This document shows, piece after piece, positions 49,901 through 62,028 of a stretch of 64,000 nt of DNA. A program made the position numbers and the translations under genes. The stretch spans positions 639,501-703,500 of the forward strand of contig CANUEZ040000069.1 of the NCBI GenBank assembly GCA_948099385.1, given 5' to 3'. Numbering within the stretch: position 1 is the stretch's first letter; each line of letters starts with the position of its first letter. Under the pieces are notes generated by a model. That model ran no database searches. It was not told the DNA's origin and saw nothing but the letters and a program-made list of their open reading frames with translations. This DNA is from Fasciola hepatica. Lineage: Eukaryota > Platyhelminthes > Trematoda > Plagiorchiida > Fasciolidae.

Positions 49901-51513
49901 TATGCTCCGATGATATTATATTCGTACGTGAACTGCAATTCACCCACTGATCATGCGGTGCTTGTATATATGTACCACACATTTTGTGTGTGTGTGCGCA
50001 GATGTGATTGGTCAGGTCGAATCACATGTTCGAAGCCTGGTTGGTTAGAGAGTAGGCGTGAAAGGTATGCAGTAGGTTGTTCGTCAAAGGTCGGTGGGAA
50101 CAGTGATGTGTGATAGACTGATTGATTCATGGGCACACGCGTGACGACTGCAGTGATTTGTTGGACTTGTGGGCCTTGTCATTGGTTGGTGTTCACAAAG
50201 CACCATGTCCGTAGATTGGGAGAAATGCTGACTGCAGCCTCACAGATGAAGTGATTTCAGGGAGATTTCTGACATCCCGACAATAATTATGAGGACAAAA
50301 TCTGGCTTTTTTGAATAATGGGTACCCTAAACTAGGTCATATTTTTGATTATCATCTCTGCCACGCATTTTCGAACCTATTTGAAGGAAAATAGGTGCTA
50401 CAGTTAACTAGCAATAACAGTAATCTACTATTAGCTGCACATATCTGAACTGGGTGTGATGGCCAGTAACAAACCATTAATTGCGGATCGACACTTCACT
50501 TGACGATTACACGTTTTCAACTAATATTCTAAGACCAGCCACCGAAATAATTTGAAACCATTAAAGTGAATTGCGAATATTATCTAGGTTGAGAATTATG
50601 ACCCTTCTAGTGGAACCTCACCCGAACTAAGCACTACGTCTATAGAGCTCCGTCGAAAATCCGTTTCCACCTGAATTTCAACAAGTATCACTTTCGACGG
50701 GACTTCGAATTTTCACTTTCGATTATTACAAGTTTTAAGCCTGCGGTTTGGCAGTGCTTTACTACTTTCTGCCACTTTGATGTAATCCATGTTGCACGCT
50801 GTACTGTTTCCTATCTGCCATTCGGGAGTTGGTCACAAAGTATGAGTAACATAATAAAGGTCTTTATGTTAAAGGTAGATCCGAGCTCATAGAACTAACC
50901 ACATGATTGATTTCATCTAAGGATTTATGTTGTCCTCAGGTTGACTAAGGGAAATGTACTTGCACGTAGTTCAATTCGTGAAATCGATTCGATCAAAAAC
51001 GAAGAAGTATTGAGATTCGTCCTATAACGACACAGTTAGAGGACCACAAAAGTCGAGTTTATAATTTGAATGTCGAGAAAAGAATGCGTAGATAGATCAA
51101 ATATACTATTTGAAATTAGGAACGGTGTTCAAACAGTGAATACTTTTTACATACTGACGGCTAAGAATTACCCAGAAAGATGAATAACCGCATATTCAAG
51201 AAAACGTCATTATTCTGCTAATAACCGCGGCTCACTCTATCTCGCAGTTATTCCTACTTTCTATGAATAAACGTGTTATAAACTTTGATAACATGATCAA
51301 TAGAGTACCAGAGGGGATCGTGACGAATTCATGCCACAAAACTACCAAATATTGTAAAGGTGTGATATTGGAACCGGGAATAGTCTGATTTAAAAATACG
51401 TGTCAATGTTGCACGTTCATTGATCTATGTGTCGTTGATTTAGGATCACTCTCATAGTTCAAACAATGCTATCTTTCTAATGTACTGGTTTGTGACTAGA
51501 GAACTTATGAAGA
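46922..51513. other. Unassigned sequence
   Basis: No gene is supported. There is a 107-codon plus frame (47373-47696) without a motif, a decayed ATT-rich patch at 47330-47400, and a short palindrome (acagatct...agatctgt) at 48701-48726. Nothing else is visible. Confidence 0.4.
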
Positions 51514-51570
51514 ACTTCCGTAGTTTGTGATAACTTCCGAAAGTTGTGATAACTTCCAAACACTGTGAAT
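51514..51570 (+). repeat. Three tandem copies of a 19-bp repeat
   Basis: acttccgtagtttgtgata, acttccgaaagttgtgata and acttccaaacactgtgaat follow each other without gaps at 51514, 51533 and 51552. Divergence rises to the right. Confidence 0.85.
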
Positions 51571-52349
51571 GCGGACAATTTTCCAGCCGCTGCCAACCAC
51601 GTCACACCTATATTGGCCTCACCACGTTCATATTCCGATGAGACGCATTCGTTGGTTGCACATTCACTCTTTACTTGTATTTATCATTGATCTTAGTTGT
51701 TACACATTCTTCAATGTTATCATCACAATTGGCGTCGACATTACTCATTTATGTAATACATTGCTTTCAGTTTCGCTTTCGTTGGGGTTGTTTGGACTCT
51801 GAACACGACGGACCACGAATCGGATAATGTAAAGTACTAGTGTGATGCTCATTTCTCATCACAGTAATTGACTCTGCCCGGGATGTCATAACGTAGATCT
51901 GATAACTCCAACTAGTCATTCGTACAATTTGCGTAGCTGCTGAGCTATTCGAGAGAAATGAGTTTACCATTTGGGTTTTACTGGGATCAGAAATTTTTTC
52001 CAAATTACACTCATCGAAACTACTTCAAATTCTAGTCGATCTTTCCATTGACAAGATATTCCGTAATGACACATGGTCGGCACGGTGAAAGACTTATTTC
52101 TTGGTGGTACCTCCAGAATTTCCAGTTTACCATTGAATTCCACAAAACAATTACCTCAAGTCTTCGGATATTCTAGTGCTAATCCTGAGCACAGTGTAAA
52201 AATTTATTAAGCATTACACACAGTATGTCTTGAATATTTTCGATTAACAATGACTGGTTGCTCGTAGATCTTAGCCTTCTACAAAATACACTTGATTCTA
52301 TTTTTCACATGAGATCAACGTCGTTCTTACACACAATGATTTCCATCCA

Positions 52350-52514
52350 TCACACTACAGTTGATGGTAGATCACTGAAATCAGAATAGGTTTGTTCGTA
52401 GAACAGGCAATCTTCTTCAGCCCACCAATCAATCGCAGATGGCATATAATATCCATTGCAAGAAATTGTCTCTCCTGATTGACTGTTACATAATTTAGGA
52501 AAAAGCCGCAAATG
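52350..52514 (-). CDS. Candidate terminal exon A, Cys/Trp-rich, 54 codons plus stop
   Basis: On the minus strand a strong acceptor (caagttttttTGACAG, AG at 52516-52515) is followed by an open frame of 54 codons and a TGA at 52352-52350. It reads 'CNGYYMPSAIDWWAEEDCLF', then 'YEQTYSDFSDLPSTVV'. A diverged copy in the opposite orientation (53053-53214) preserves the same frame and core residues, so this was once protein-coding or still is. No upstream exon is identified, and the family is not recognised. Confidence 0.4.
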   Translation of the reverse strand, partial: HLRLFPKLCNSQSGETISCNGYYMPSAIDWWAEEDCLFYEQTYSDFSDLPSTVV

Positions 52515-53052
52515 CTGTCAAAAAAACTTGACATAATATGTTCGGTGAGTCTTTTGTCCAAATTTCATTGGGGTGTTATCGAAAATCTATCTAAACTTTC
52601 TTGCTAGACAGAATTTTCTGAATATCATAGATTTTGGATACATAAATTGATATAGGTCTAGGATCAACAAGATCGCGACCTAGACACCAAGCTCAGAAAT
52701 CAACAACGGATTTAAACCACTAACCCGAGCGACAAACAACACCAATATTCAAAATCTTTGGGGGAAAAATATTGCTGTAAATAGAAATGGTATTTCGACT
52801 TTGTATCAATATCAAGGTCTGCTTGTTCGCACATTCTTCGCAATAGTTGCGCAATACCGAGCTCAGTGACGTATTACGATTTTAAATACGTTTGCTCGCA
52901 ATAATCAGTATAGAAATCCAGTGATATGTCGAATGATGGGGTTTCTGTTGGTTGTAAAATTTATTCAAATAAAATCTTAAAATAGATTTTCGGATTACCA
53001 TGTTTTGTCTCCAGGAGACTCATATAAATATTAGACACGCAGGCTGTGTTGA

Positions 53053-53214
53053 AAATTATACAAACTGCCTAAAGAGACAAAGTTAAAAGGCGTATGTTCT
53101 AAAACTAATGGATATTATATGCCATCTGCGATTTATTGGTGGACTGACAGAGATTGCCTGTTCTACGATAAACACATTTCTTCAGAAGTGTTTTTTTTAA
53201 GTGGTGTGACATGA
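53053..53214 (+). CDS. Candidate exon B, inverted diverged copy of exon A
   Basis: The plus strand is open from after a TGA at 53050-53052 to a TGA at 53212-53214. It reads 'CSKTNGYYMPSAIYWWTDRD', then 'CLFYDKHISSEV'. The core NGYYMPSAI-WW---DCLFY is shared with exon A at 52350-52514, with similarity fading outside the coding part ('LPK' is also shared upstream). No clear acceptor is seen. It may be a pseudo-exon copy. Confidence 0.35.
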   Translation, partial: KLYKLPKETKLKGVCSKTNGYYMPSAIYWWTDRDCLFYDKHISSEVFFLSGVT

Positions 53215-55129
53215 TGGCCTGATCAAACAAGCGACCTATTCGAAAAACCTATCCATACTGATTCATCAAATTTTTGTAGAAGTATAACATTTTAGATGGC
53301 ACATTTTGAAACACGTGAGAATTCAGGTTGATTGTGAATGAACCGGCCTTTTGCCAGTTCATTATTCGAAGTTAGGCCAAACAACATGGAAGCTACGACT
53401 ACTAATCATTCCGTGCAGTGATAGTACTGAGCCAGTCGCATTATCTATTACGTCATGGATACAAGTTAAATGAATGATTTATTGCTCCCTGTTCGAACAA
53501 TCTTTTATTCATTGAATAACTTTATTTCTTTACTATGTGATCATGGTAAAATAATTTTGTAACAGGGTCAAGACCAGTTGGATCCTACAAATCGCTTAGT
53601 GACCGGTAGCTTCAAGAAAATCAGGGACCGATGGATTCAAAGTCTACCACGAGTGAAGGTATGAACATCGCTTGTCCAACGAATCACTCACGATCCAATC
53701 CAAACGAGTTTTTGCCACAGTACTGGCGAACGACTTATAGTACCGATACAATATGAATACTCGTTCTGAATCCGAAATATCGCAATACAAATGTGTATTC
53801 TCGTGTCCCAAATTTGGTGAGCAGACAGAAGGCACATGTGTACGATCGAAAGTGTGTTCAGTAGCGTTGTACGGCAAACTCAAGCACGTGGTTAAGTGCG
53901 TATATCAACGCTGTATGCAAATAGAAGAGCGGGTCAAATGTACATTCGGATTAGACCCCACAACGTCGCTCAACACGTGGAACGATTGAATCGAGCAGTG
54001 CTGTTCGGGATGCAGCACGACTAACGTCAACTGCGTACGTGTGTGTCCGATTGCAGACTTGTCCATGAATGCAAGATATTTGGATCTAGTATACAGGGTG
54101 CGTGTGCGTGCGAGTGCTTGTTTAAGCACATAACTGTTCAAGCCGAGCGCAACGTGTATTTTGTTGGATGCTGTGATAGCCACAAAACGTAGTCCGTGAG
54201 TACTTTAATGTTTTCAGATGCTTTCGAAAAAGCTATCAAAAGCCTTGGTTTATAAAAGGTAGAGTACAAGAGAAAAAATTCATTTCTCATTACATGGCTC
54301 CCTTATGGCAGTACATGAGTTATGCCGCGACAAAAAATCCCATCGTATGGCCCAGTCCCGGGTTATACTGTAAACCCATTTATAATCTAATGCATAGTGA
54401 ACGGATTTATATAAAAACTTTCTGCTGATGTATTTACCCAACAACTATTTTGAGTCCACATTGGTTTTCGCAACAAAATAATATTCTGATTAGCTTCTCT
54501 ATTACTTGGAAAGATGAGTCGCTGATGGTAAAAAGGAATCCGGTAATAATGGTGACACATCAGTTGATGCCACTGGGACACAGATCCAGAGTTGAGTTTA
54601 AAATGTCCATTATTACAAATATGTCAGCTTTGTGGTTGCAAATAATTTAACGGTGTCCACTAGATAAGACTTCATTCAAAAACTGGAAATCCGACTGACC
54701 TTTGCTAGTGACACAGATCGGAAATTAGAAGAAATTGTTGAACAAGCTACTGCCCACACCCATTCATCTCAGTACAGACGTCGTAAAGACTGGTATTGCT
54801 TTTAATGCACCATTAAATTAGTCACAAAGCTGCTTCAAAAGTGAAATTATTTGGAAGCTTTACCGTAGATCAGGTGGGAGACAAGTAGTCCACATTTTTT
54901 ATCGATTTTGATCATCCACTGTATTAAAGTCCAAATTGAAATGACTAACCAGTTCATCAGTAAGTATTCACAAACATGGAGCTAAAAATGTGTATCTATA
55001 TTTTCGCCAAAACCCTCTGAGTTGGTCGTCGGAAACACGGGAAGAAAGATCGAAGTAACTGAACTAAGTTTTAAATGTCATGATATGCACTCGTTTATAT
55101 CATCCCGTAATCGCAACCTCCCTAATTAG
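53215..55129. other. Unassigned sequence
   Basis: 53753-53989 has a Cys-rich plus frame without splice support, overlapped by equally long minus frames, and 53.7-54.2 kb is GC-richer than its surroundings. I cannot assign it. Confidence 0.35.
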
Positions 55130-55638
55130 ATAAAGATGTGTTGGGTGTACCACTATCCTCAGGCAGATATGATCTAATCACGCGAACAGCGCGAAAACAC
55201 GTCACTGCTATTTCAATCAATCCCTCCAGGACCATCACTTTCGCATGTCAACTGGTATTGATACCTCTCGAAAACGATGAATTTCTAACAGACTATCGCT
55301 ATTTTTGCGCTTCTCAACCTTCAGTTTGTCCTGGCAGTACACCATTTGTTCATTCGGCTGCCCTAATGGGATCAGGATGTCGTTCTGTAACTGTCACTCA
55401 AACCTTTAATGGTACATGCTCTAAGTCCCCTCCAATTCCGGAGATTGGCACACTCCCAACACACTTTTCCCGTCAGCGACCCCGTCAGTCAATGTTGAGT
55501 CACTGCACCCCTTCGCACTTATGCGGCGAATTGTTTTTCAGGTCATGCACACTCACACAGTCCGGTGCATTAAAATCCTCCAATAATTGGTTTCAACCTA
55601 CCCTCCATAACATTATCTTACTGCTGTCTGTGTCGTAG
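55130..55638 (+). CDS. Candidate exon: Cys-rich 166-residue open frame, unknown protein
   Basis: This is the longest plus-strand open frame outside retroelements. A pyrimidine-rich acceptor (cctccctaattag, AG at 55128-55129) leads into it, and it runs to a TAG at 55636-55638. The opposite strand has no comparable frame. Eight cysteines are spread along it (for example 'YFCASQPSVCPG', 'GSGCRS', 'NGTCSK', 'SHCTPSHLCGE', 'RSCTLT'), plus one N-glycosylation sequon (NGT), suggesting an extracellular or secreted domain. An internal 'ttgtttttcag|g' could be another acceptor, so the real exon may be shorter. No signal peptide or ATG start is present, and no family is recognised. Confidence 0.4.
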
Positions 55639-58547
55639 TTGGCGAGCACACGCACACGCGTATCGGTATTTTTCAAAACCGATGAATCCCCCGCAGACCT
55701 ATTAGTTTCATTTTTCTCAACTTACAGTCATGGAGCTTATTGAGCGTTAGTCACAACGAACAGCGGTTTCTCTAAATAATTAACTTTCCAGGAAGCTAAA
55801 ACAAGACAGTAGCAACTACTTTGGCCGATCCCGATGCCTGCGGTGAAATTCTTTGCATACTTCTCGCAAGCTAAAACTTCCTATTCTTAACAAAGCCAAC
55901 TCGACTATCTCGGAGACAGATCAAGCCATGCGAAGAAGGCGCGTGGGCGAAAACAGGCTGACATCCGCCACTGCTTATTCTGTATATCCCAGCTGAGCTG
56001 AATTCCTGTCGAAAGACGCGCCCTAACAGTCACTGTGTGTATATCCACCAACAGCATGCATACACGAGGGCGTGTTTTAGAGATTTCTGTTTTGGCTTTG
56101 CTTTAGGCAGCGCATCCTGACCCATCAGATGAAAAACGCACTATAGTTGATCTTCGAATGAGATGCTGGTTGTCACCATATATGAACAAATCGCTCAGCA
56201 AACTGCATATTCATCATGCTTTATCAAAAATCTAAGATGATTCGGAGGCAGAGTCTTCCCACTAGAATTAGTGGGTTTGATTGAAACACCCGCTGTCCAT
56301 GTCTAGTGTTCAAAAGGATCACGGAACAAACAAGCCTTGAGTGAAAACCGGGTGACTGAGTGAGCGCATCTCTCTGCTTGCGCACGTAGGCACAAGCTAG
56401 GAACAAAAATAAAATGCAGTGGGGCTGGTTGGGGATCGTAAAGGACGCACGCTTCAACCACGCAGTGATGTGTGTACCCAGGTTGAGCTGTATTCCATTT
56501 GGTGAACGCACCATTTCCAAATCACGTATGCGCACCACGCCCGTTCAGACACGAAATATTTGTGCTACATTCAGGATAGGAGGCATCAGTCCATGTAAAT
56601 CATGCAAACAATTTTGCTGCTGCCCGCGGATTGCGCACCGTCATGGATTGCATTTCGATACCGGATGGAGATGAGCTCTTTTTCCGTGGTTTTTCTTAGT
56701 TGCCCATGCTCTCGTACGTCTCACGTGACATATGTGCGAGGTGTGTGCGGTGTGCAACGACTAGGAGGATACCGAGTAGGTTCTGTAGAATGTGTTGGGA
56801 AGCAAACGGAAATGTGAACGTAGGTTCAACGCAGAATTGAATGAAAATACCCGACTGAAGGGTCAGAACGGTCGGTAGAGAACGAAATTGTTTTCAGTGC
56901 CTCACAACTGGCTTAATATAGCACGTTTTATAGGCATTTAACTTCAGATTATAGAAGAAAGAACAAAGAACTTGGTAATCATGGTGACGACAAACGACAT
57001 GATCGTGTCTACGTAGTTGCAGTATTATCGGCGTCACGAGAGGTAGTGCGTCGATAGGTGTCATACGGAATTACCCGAGCTACGAAATTCGAAATGTATG
57101 TCTGCATAATTCGCCCACACAAATGACAACATGAGAACATCAGTGTTAAAGGTGACTCCAACATACTTAGGAGATTGGAATCTGGGTAAGCAAATGGTGC
57201 ACGAAGTATACTCATCATTCGGGAAGGCTGAGTGAGATGAGGTGGAGATACTCAGAACACCACGAAGGTTTACGTGAAAGATCACTTCGCTCATAACTCA
57301 ACGTTTTGTAGATTATCAGATAGGTAATTTGTTTCTCTTAGCTGATATAGTATGGCAAATAGTTGCGACGGTAGCATGCTATATTTCAATTTCTGTTAAG
57401 CTATACGAGAGGTCACCTACTTAATGGGGTGGCTCTGAACACCCTGTTTTTGTCCTGGAAAGCGATTAGGGGTCATTCTGGAGTACAAACCGATCACCAG
57501 ATTTCAGCCAAATTTTGAGAAAGGGTGCAAAATTAGTCATCAAGATAAGTCATGAAATTTCAACGAACTGATACGAAAACCAAGTTATTCATTTCTCACA
57601 ACCAGCCAGTATCCCCTTGGCCTCTTTCGGCATTCTGGTGCTAATAAAGAAGTAACACGATGTACCTCAAAAGTTACACCGTACGCGCAGATGATCATGC
57701 ACACAATAATTGCAGTTCTTATACATTCTACCAGAACAAATTTTATTATTTTCCAAAGTAGTCACTCTAGGGAAGTTGGAAGGGAGAACCACTGAGTGTA
57801 TAGTGATTATCATCCATCCCTATGTGACCACCTGATGAGGCCTTTTGAATTATATTATTGCAGTCAAACACAATATACACATTTAACCCGTGGTCGGATT
57901 GGTGGTGTTGATTTGGCTAATCAATAAGAGACCGATCTAAGCGGAACACGAGTTGTGTCCAGCAGTCAGTAGTCGAACAAAACCATGTATGTGAGAGGGA
58001 CCGTTTATTCAAGTAGGCCGTACGATAAGCGGTAGTTTGGACTGCAACGACGTGTTGTATTGCAGTTGGCTAACTGATCTCTGATTGGGAATGGGATACC
58101 GCTTGCTGCCGAAGTGTGTAGCAAATTTTTCTGCTGATGTAACCGAGTTCATCAGTTTATCATTTACCACGTCATGACATTTTCACACTTTCCGATGATT
58201 AATAGAAAAAATGTTGTGAACTTAGAGAGGCTGCAATATCTGATTCGCCGTTTGGGTGGTAATACTCCTAATGGTTTATATCAGGGATCTTCCGTAATAA
58301 GATTTACATGCGTTTAAGGTATTTTACATGTACAATATGGATCGTATTTTTCATTCCTTCACAAGCTCCACAGATTCAAGTTTTTATCTGTTTGTTATAT
58401 ACAGACGGAATCGGTACCGATAACAATAATTTGTTACTGCATACAATGTGACTGTCGGAAAGCAATTTGAATCACCAGCTTCATAACATTTAACCTAAGC
58501 TAACTGCTTGCAGAGCACCGAGGAATGGACTATATGCTGATATTTAC
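55639..58547. other. Unassigned sequence
   Basis: 56224-56674 has overlapping frames on both strands (104 codons minus, 86 plus) without motifs. Its composition resembles a dispersed repeat but I cannot name it. The rest shows nothing supported. Confidence 0.35.
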
Positions 58548-58851
58548 CCGTCGATAATCTTGGTTTCACGGCATCTTTTACGGCCGAGAAGTTTTTTCAA
58601 TTTTGAGCAATTAGGCTGGCCTCTCTGAGCCGATGAGGATTTTTCGATAATCTGTCTACTGAGAAGCATAAGCATTGACCGATAGAAAAAGCAGTTCAGA
58701 TGGGCTGGGAAGCATTTCCAAAGTGTTGTCCACACTGTACATCCGTCTTTCTGGATCTCTTCCGGCCATTTCATTACACAGATTAGTTTTAGCATTGCCT
58801 AATAATATGATCCAGAATACTTACGTAAAACAATACTAGATCAGTTTCCAT
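58548..58851 (-). CDS. Candidate small gene start: 9-codon exon, 26-nt intron, 251-nt exon
   Basis: On the minus strand an ATG at 58851-58849 begins METDLVLFY and is cut by a consensus donor (TTTTAC|GTAAGTATT, 58824). A matching acceptor (TATTATTAG, 58799) lies only 26 nt on, and the frame continues without loss ('AMLKLICVMKWPEEIQK', ... 'GQPNCSKLKKLLGRKRC') to a donor-like GG|GTAAAT at 58547. Without splicing, the second exon also begins with its own ATG at 58795. Very short introns are known in some invertebrates, including flatworms. No domain is recognised, and further exons were not found. Confidence 0.25.
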
Positions 58852-58992
58852 TGCACTTGAGTGGGCATATCAACCGCCAGGTTCATCAGTCTGGTTCCAC
58901 CATCAAGTTGACATTAGCTCACGTGAGCTGTAATTTCTTACTAAGCTGTTTTCGAGTGCACATAATTCGTGTGCAACTTGATCACAAGCACG

Positions 58993-59190
58993 TCAGCAGC
59001 AGAGTGGATTCGTTGTCTGACCAATCTGCAACGGTCTGACGACACACGGCCTATCCCACGTTAGTGTGTGACCAGTATCTTTTGCAAGGGTTAGTACTGT
59101 TTTCGGTACCGACTTATTAACACCTTTTCGAAAGCTATGGTTCTCATTGTTATTATCAAGTGACTTCTGCACTGAATACAACAGTTGCAA
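58993..59190 (-). other. Possible Penelope-like GIY-YIG tail fragment
   Basis: A 65-codon minus-strand frame contains 'LTLAKDTGHTLTWDRPCVVR', reminiscent of the 'xTGHxxxWD' segment found in the GIY-YIG region of Penelope-type retroelements. It is the only hint, and there is no RT nearby. Chance is quite possible. Confidence 0.18.
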
Positions 59191-59907
59191 ACAGTATTCG
59201 TTCTTGATTGGACAGTCAGTGCTTGACGCAGTACTTTTACGGGATTATGTGACCACCACATCAAGTGCGCTTCGTAATCTTCAAACCTCTCGATTATCAT
59301 TTGCAATCTTTTAAATCGTTCCTAAATTTCCACATGTAGTTTACACAGTGGGTTGACTGGGACTTTTGCATAAATGTAGATACACATTGTAGATTACATA
59401 CATCCAACTCCTGAACTACTGTCAAGTCTACCAACACAAATATTTAAAACTATTAAAACAATAATCAATCAAGGTGTTAAACGTACAAACCATATAGCGT
59501 GGCGTCCTCAGGAGAATCACAGTTTACTCACTTCCCGTATGGTTCAGAAAGGATAACACGCGCCATGGCCAATTGGCCGAGGAACAAGTCACCAAGCTGT
59601 TTAACGAAATGACCACCACAGTAATGACAAAGGAAAAGGAACACGCATTTAGGGAAGCTTGAACATGCGGACATCGATCGATGGGTCTGACCAACCAGCT
59701 AGTAGGGCGGAGATTCACTCAGGCACGCAAAAGTACGATTAGTCCCGGGTCGAACAGGTCACAGAGCCTTGTGTGAATGCGAGTGCTTGTGTCAGTGTGT
59801 GCGCGTTTATACAAGCCTGCCGAGTGAAGTCGATGAGAATTCGGTACCTAAATCAAACAGTCAAGTCCAGTTCTATTCAAATCAAACGAGTTGTGGCTGA
59901 GCGTGAC

Positions 59908-59909
<2 letters not shown>

Positions 59910-59939
<30 letters not shown>
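59910..59939 (+). repeat. (TG)15 microsatellite
   Basis: Thirty bp of uninterrupted TG dinucleotides in a TG-rich neighbourhood (59760-59830 also has scattered TGTG runs). Confidence 0.95.
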
Positions 59940-59940
<1 letters not shown>

Positions 59941-61647
59941 CGAACGGGCAACACGGAGAACCACCGTGAACTGATGCCAGTGCAACCACGTGGTCAGCGT
60001 CTAAAGAGTTAGAAACACAAAAACAGGTTCAAACGTAGCAATAGTTGATGTTGATGAATCAGCAGAGTTTGAAACCGGCAAACAGATTAGACGCATTAGA
60101 AAAGGAAAGCCAACATTCCTTACAGCAAATCTGTTACCGTACATTTATCCCAGTAGTATTGGCCTTGTTCGCGCAGTCATTAACGATATTACCATTTTTC
60201 CAAGCTGGTTTGGTCAAAATGTATCTGGTCGTCATTTTTGTCGAATAAAGATACTGACACTAACAACGAAGACTTATAATCAGGTGGTATTTCACTCCCG
60301 TTTTCAATTTTATAACTCACTACGAACATAACTGGTAAGTGAATGGAAGTGAAACCAAATGAAAGCCTTCATTTTGAAATAGCGAGATTATCGAATTTCG
60401 AAAATATGTTCAGTTCGGTACCGTGGTTCCAAAATGATATTACATACAGCCAAAGGCGCTACTGTGAATTGGCGTCCTATTAGCTTTCCCATGTACAAAA
60501 CTGTGTGTGAAACGTGCCCTTGGTAAAAAGTCGCACCTTAAGCTTGACTGAATCACCCAGAGCCCGGGCAATTGAAATTCCCAAGAATGTAACTCAGGGG
60601 AAAACGCTGTTTTAGTTTATCATCACCGGAGCGTGAGCGAAACGGATCTCTTGATGCTCGTTGAAAAATATCCAAACTGAAGGGGAAGACAAACTTTATC
60701 AGTAGTACACTCTTTGTAGACCAATGTGTGTATATCAGTTATCTATTCGCTGATCGATCATTCTGGTGGAATTCATTTAGTTGAATCTATTGTGATCTGA
60801 TTATTGATTCGAGTGTGGAATTTTCTGTAATCCTCTGACAATTCATGGATCTACTTTTTAAAATCCAGTTACTCCTTCCCTCTTTTTACTTTCCCGCCAT
60901 CCTGTGTTTCCGCCGCAGCAACTTTAGTTGTGCTAAAACCTGTGCCAACAATAGTGCAATGAGTGGTTGTTGCCATGGGTGGTGATTTTAACGAAACAAT
61001 GAATGGTGTATTTCATGAAAACAAACCGTTTGTCAGCTGGATTCCGACTTGACATATTTCGTGATATGCATGAACGATGATCGTCAAACGGTCATCATGC
61101 TCATGCGTACACACTGTGGACATGGGTTCCTTTATATCCGACGGCCATTTGACAGCCGCCAACTTCTCATCACCAACTTTCTGAACAATGGTTTGATCCT
61201 ATCTAGTGAAAAACTGCCGAAGCAATTATCATTCATCTTTTGAGGTCAGGAATGAGCGCGTAAAGAAAGTTGGTTGATGCACTTCAACTGCCCTGAACGA
61301 CGACCGATTACGTCACGCGTGTGCTTGGCTGCGATGTAAGTTACTTAGCACCGGTTACGCAACCCAATCATCTAAGCAAGTGCAGCAAGGTCAAAGTTGA
61401 TTCATCTGCATGGTAGTTTTCCCATTCGATTTCGAACACTGAATGAGACACTGAAACTTCTTCCGAGTAGCATTCTATAATTTTTTCCTAACATGATTGG
61501 GATACCTTGAGAATGAAATCACCGGAAACATATGTTCTCCCACGTCCTGTGTGATTTTCAATGTGCTTCATTATTAGGAACCATAAATATTATGAAGAAA
61601 CTGCACAAACATCAAAGGCATCCTCTTTGTGAATTACAACCGGCCTC
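59940..61647. other. Unassigned sequence
   Basis: No ORF above about 70 codons and no motif. Nothing else is supported. Confidence 0.4.
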
Positions 61648-62028
61648 ATGCTAGAAAATTCAGGTTGGCTTGAGATTCAAGCGCTGATATCAATGAAATG
61701 TCTGTGGAAAACATGGGTCAAAGATTATGCGAAAAAATCAATGCGCGCACCTGTCAGCACCCGTATAAGGTTGTCACACTCAAGGGCAAAGCTCTTCCGA
61801 CGAGAGTTCCATTTGTGTAACCTGCAAAAGCACAAAAAAGAGAAACTCAGGCTCACTAAGGTGCCAGAAATTGCGACAGGCGAACAACAAGATGGCTGCC
61901 ATCAATCTGGCCTTCACAAGATCAACTTCCGATGTGAGATTCAAAGAGCGAGCAGGTGTGGCTCAAAACGTAAATGGGAAACACGAATTTGGAGTGAGGG
62001 TAAGGGAATCGAATCGATCTTTAGCTAG
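61648..62028 (+). CDS. Unrecognised 126-codon ORF with ATG start
   Basis: The frame starts at ATG 61648 ('MLENSGWLEIQALISMKCLW') and is very basic in its middle ('LQKHKKEKLRLTK'), ending in a TAG at 62026-62028. The other plus frames are also partly open over the same stretch, and no domain or neighbour supports it. It could be an old transposon frame. Confidence 0.2.
   Translation: MLENSGWLEIQALISMKCLWKTWVKDYAKKSMRAPVSTRIRLSHSRAKLFRREFHLCNLQKHKKEKLRLTKVPEIATGEQQDGCHQSGLHKINFRCEIQRASRCGSKRKWETRIWSEGKGIESIFS

Noticed and set aside
53641..54190. Cys-rich plus frame and opposing minus frames
   Set aside because: Similar-length frames lie on both strands, with no splice signals and no recognised domain.
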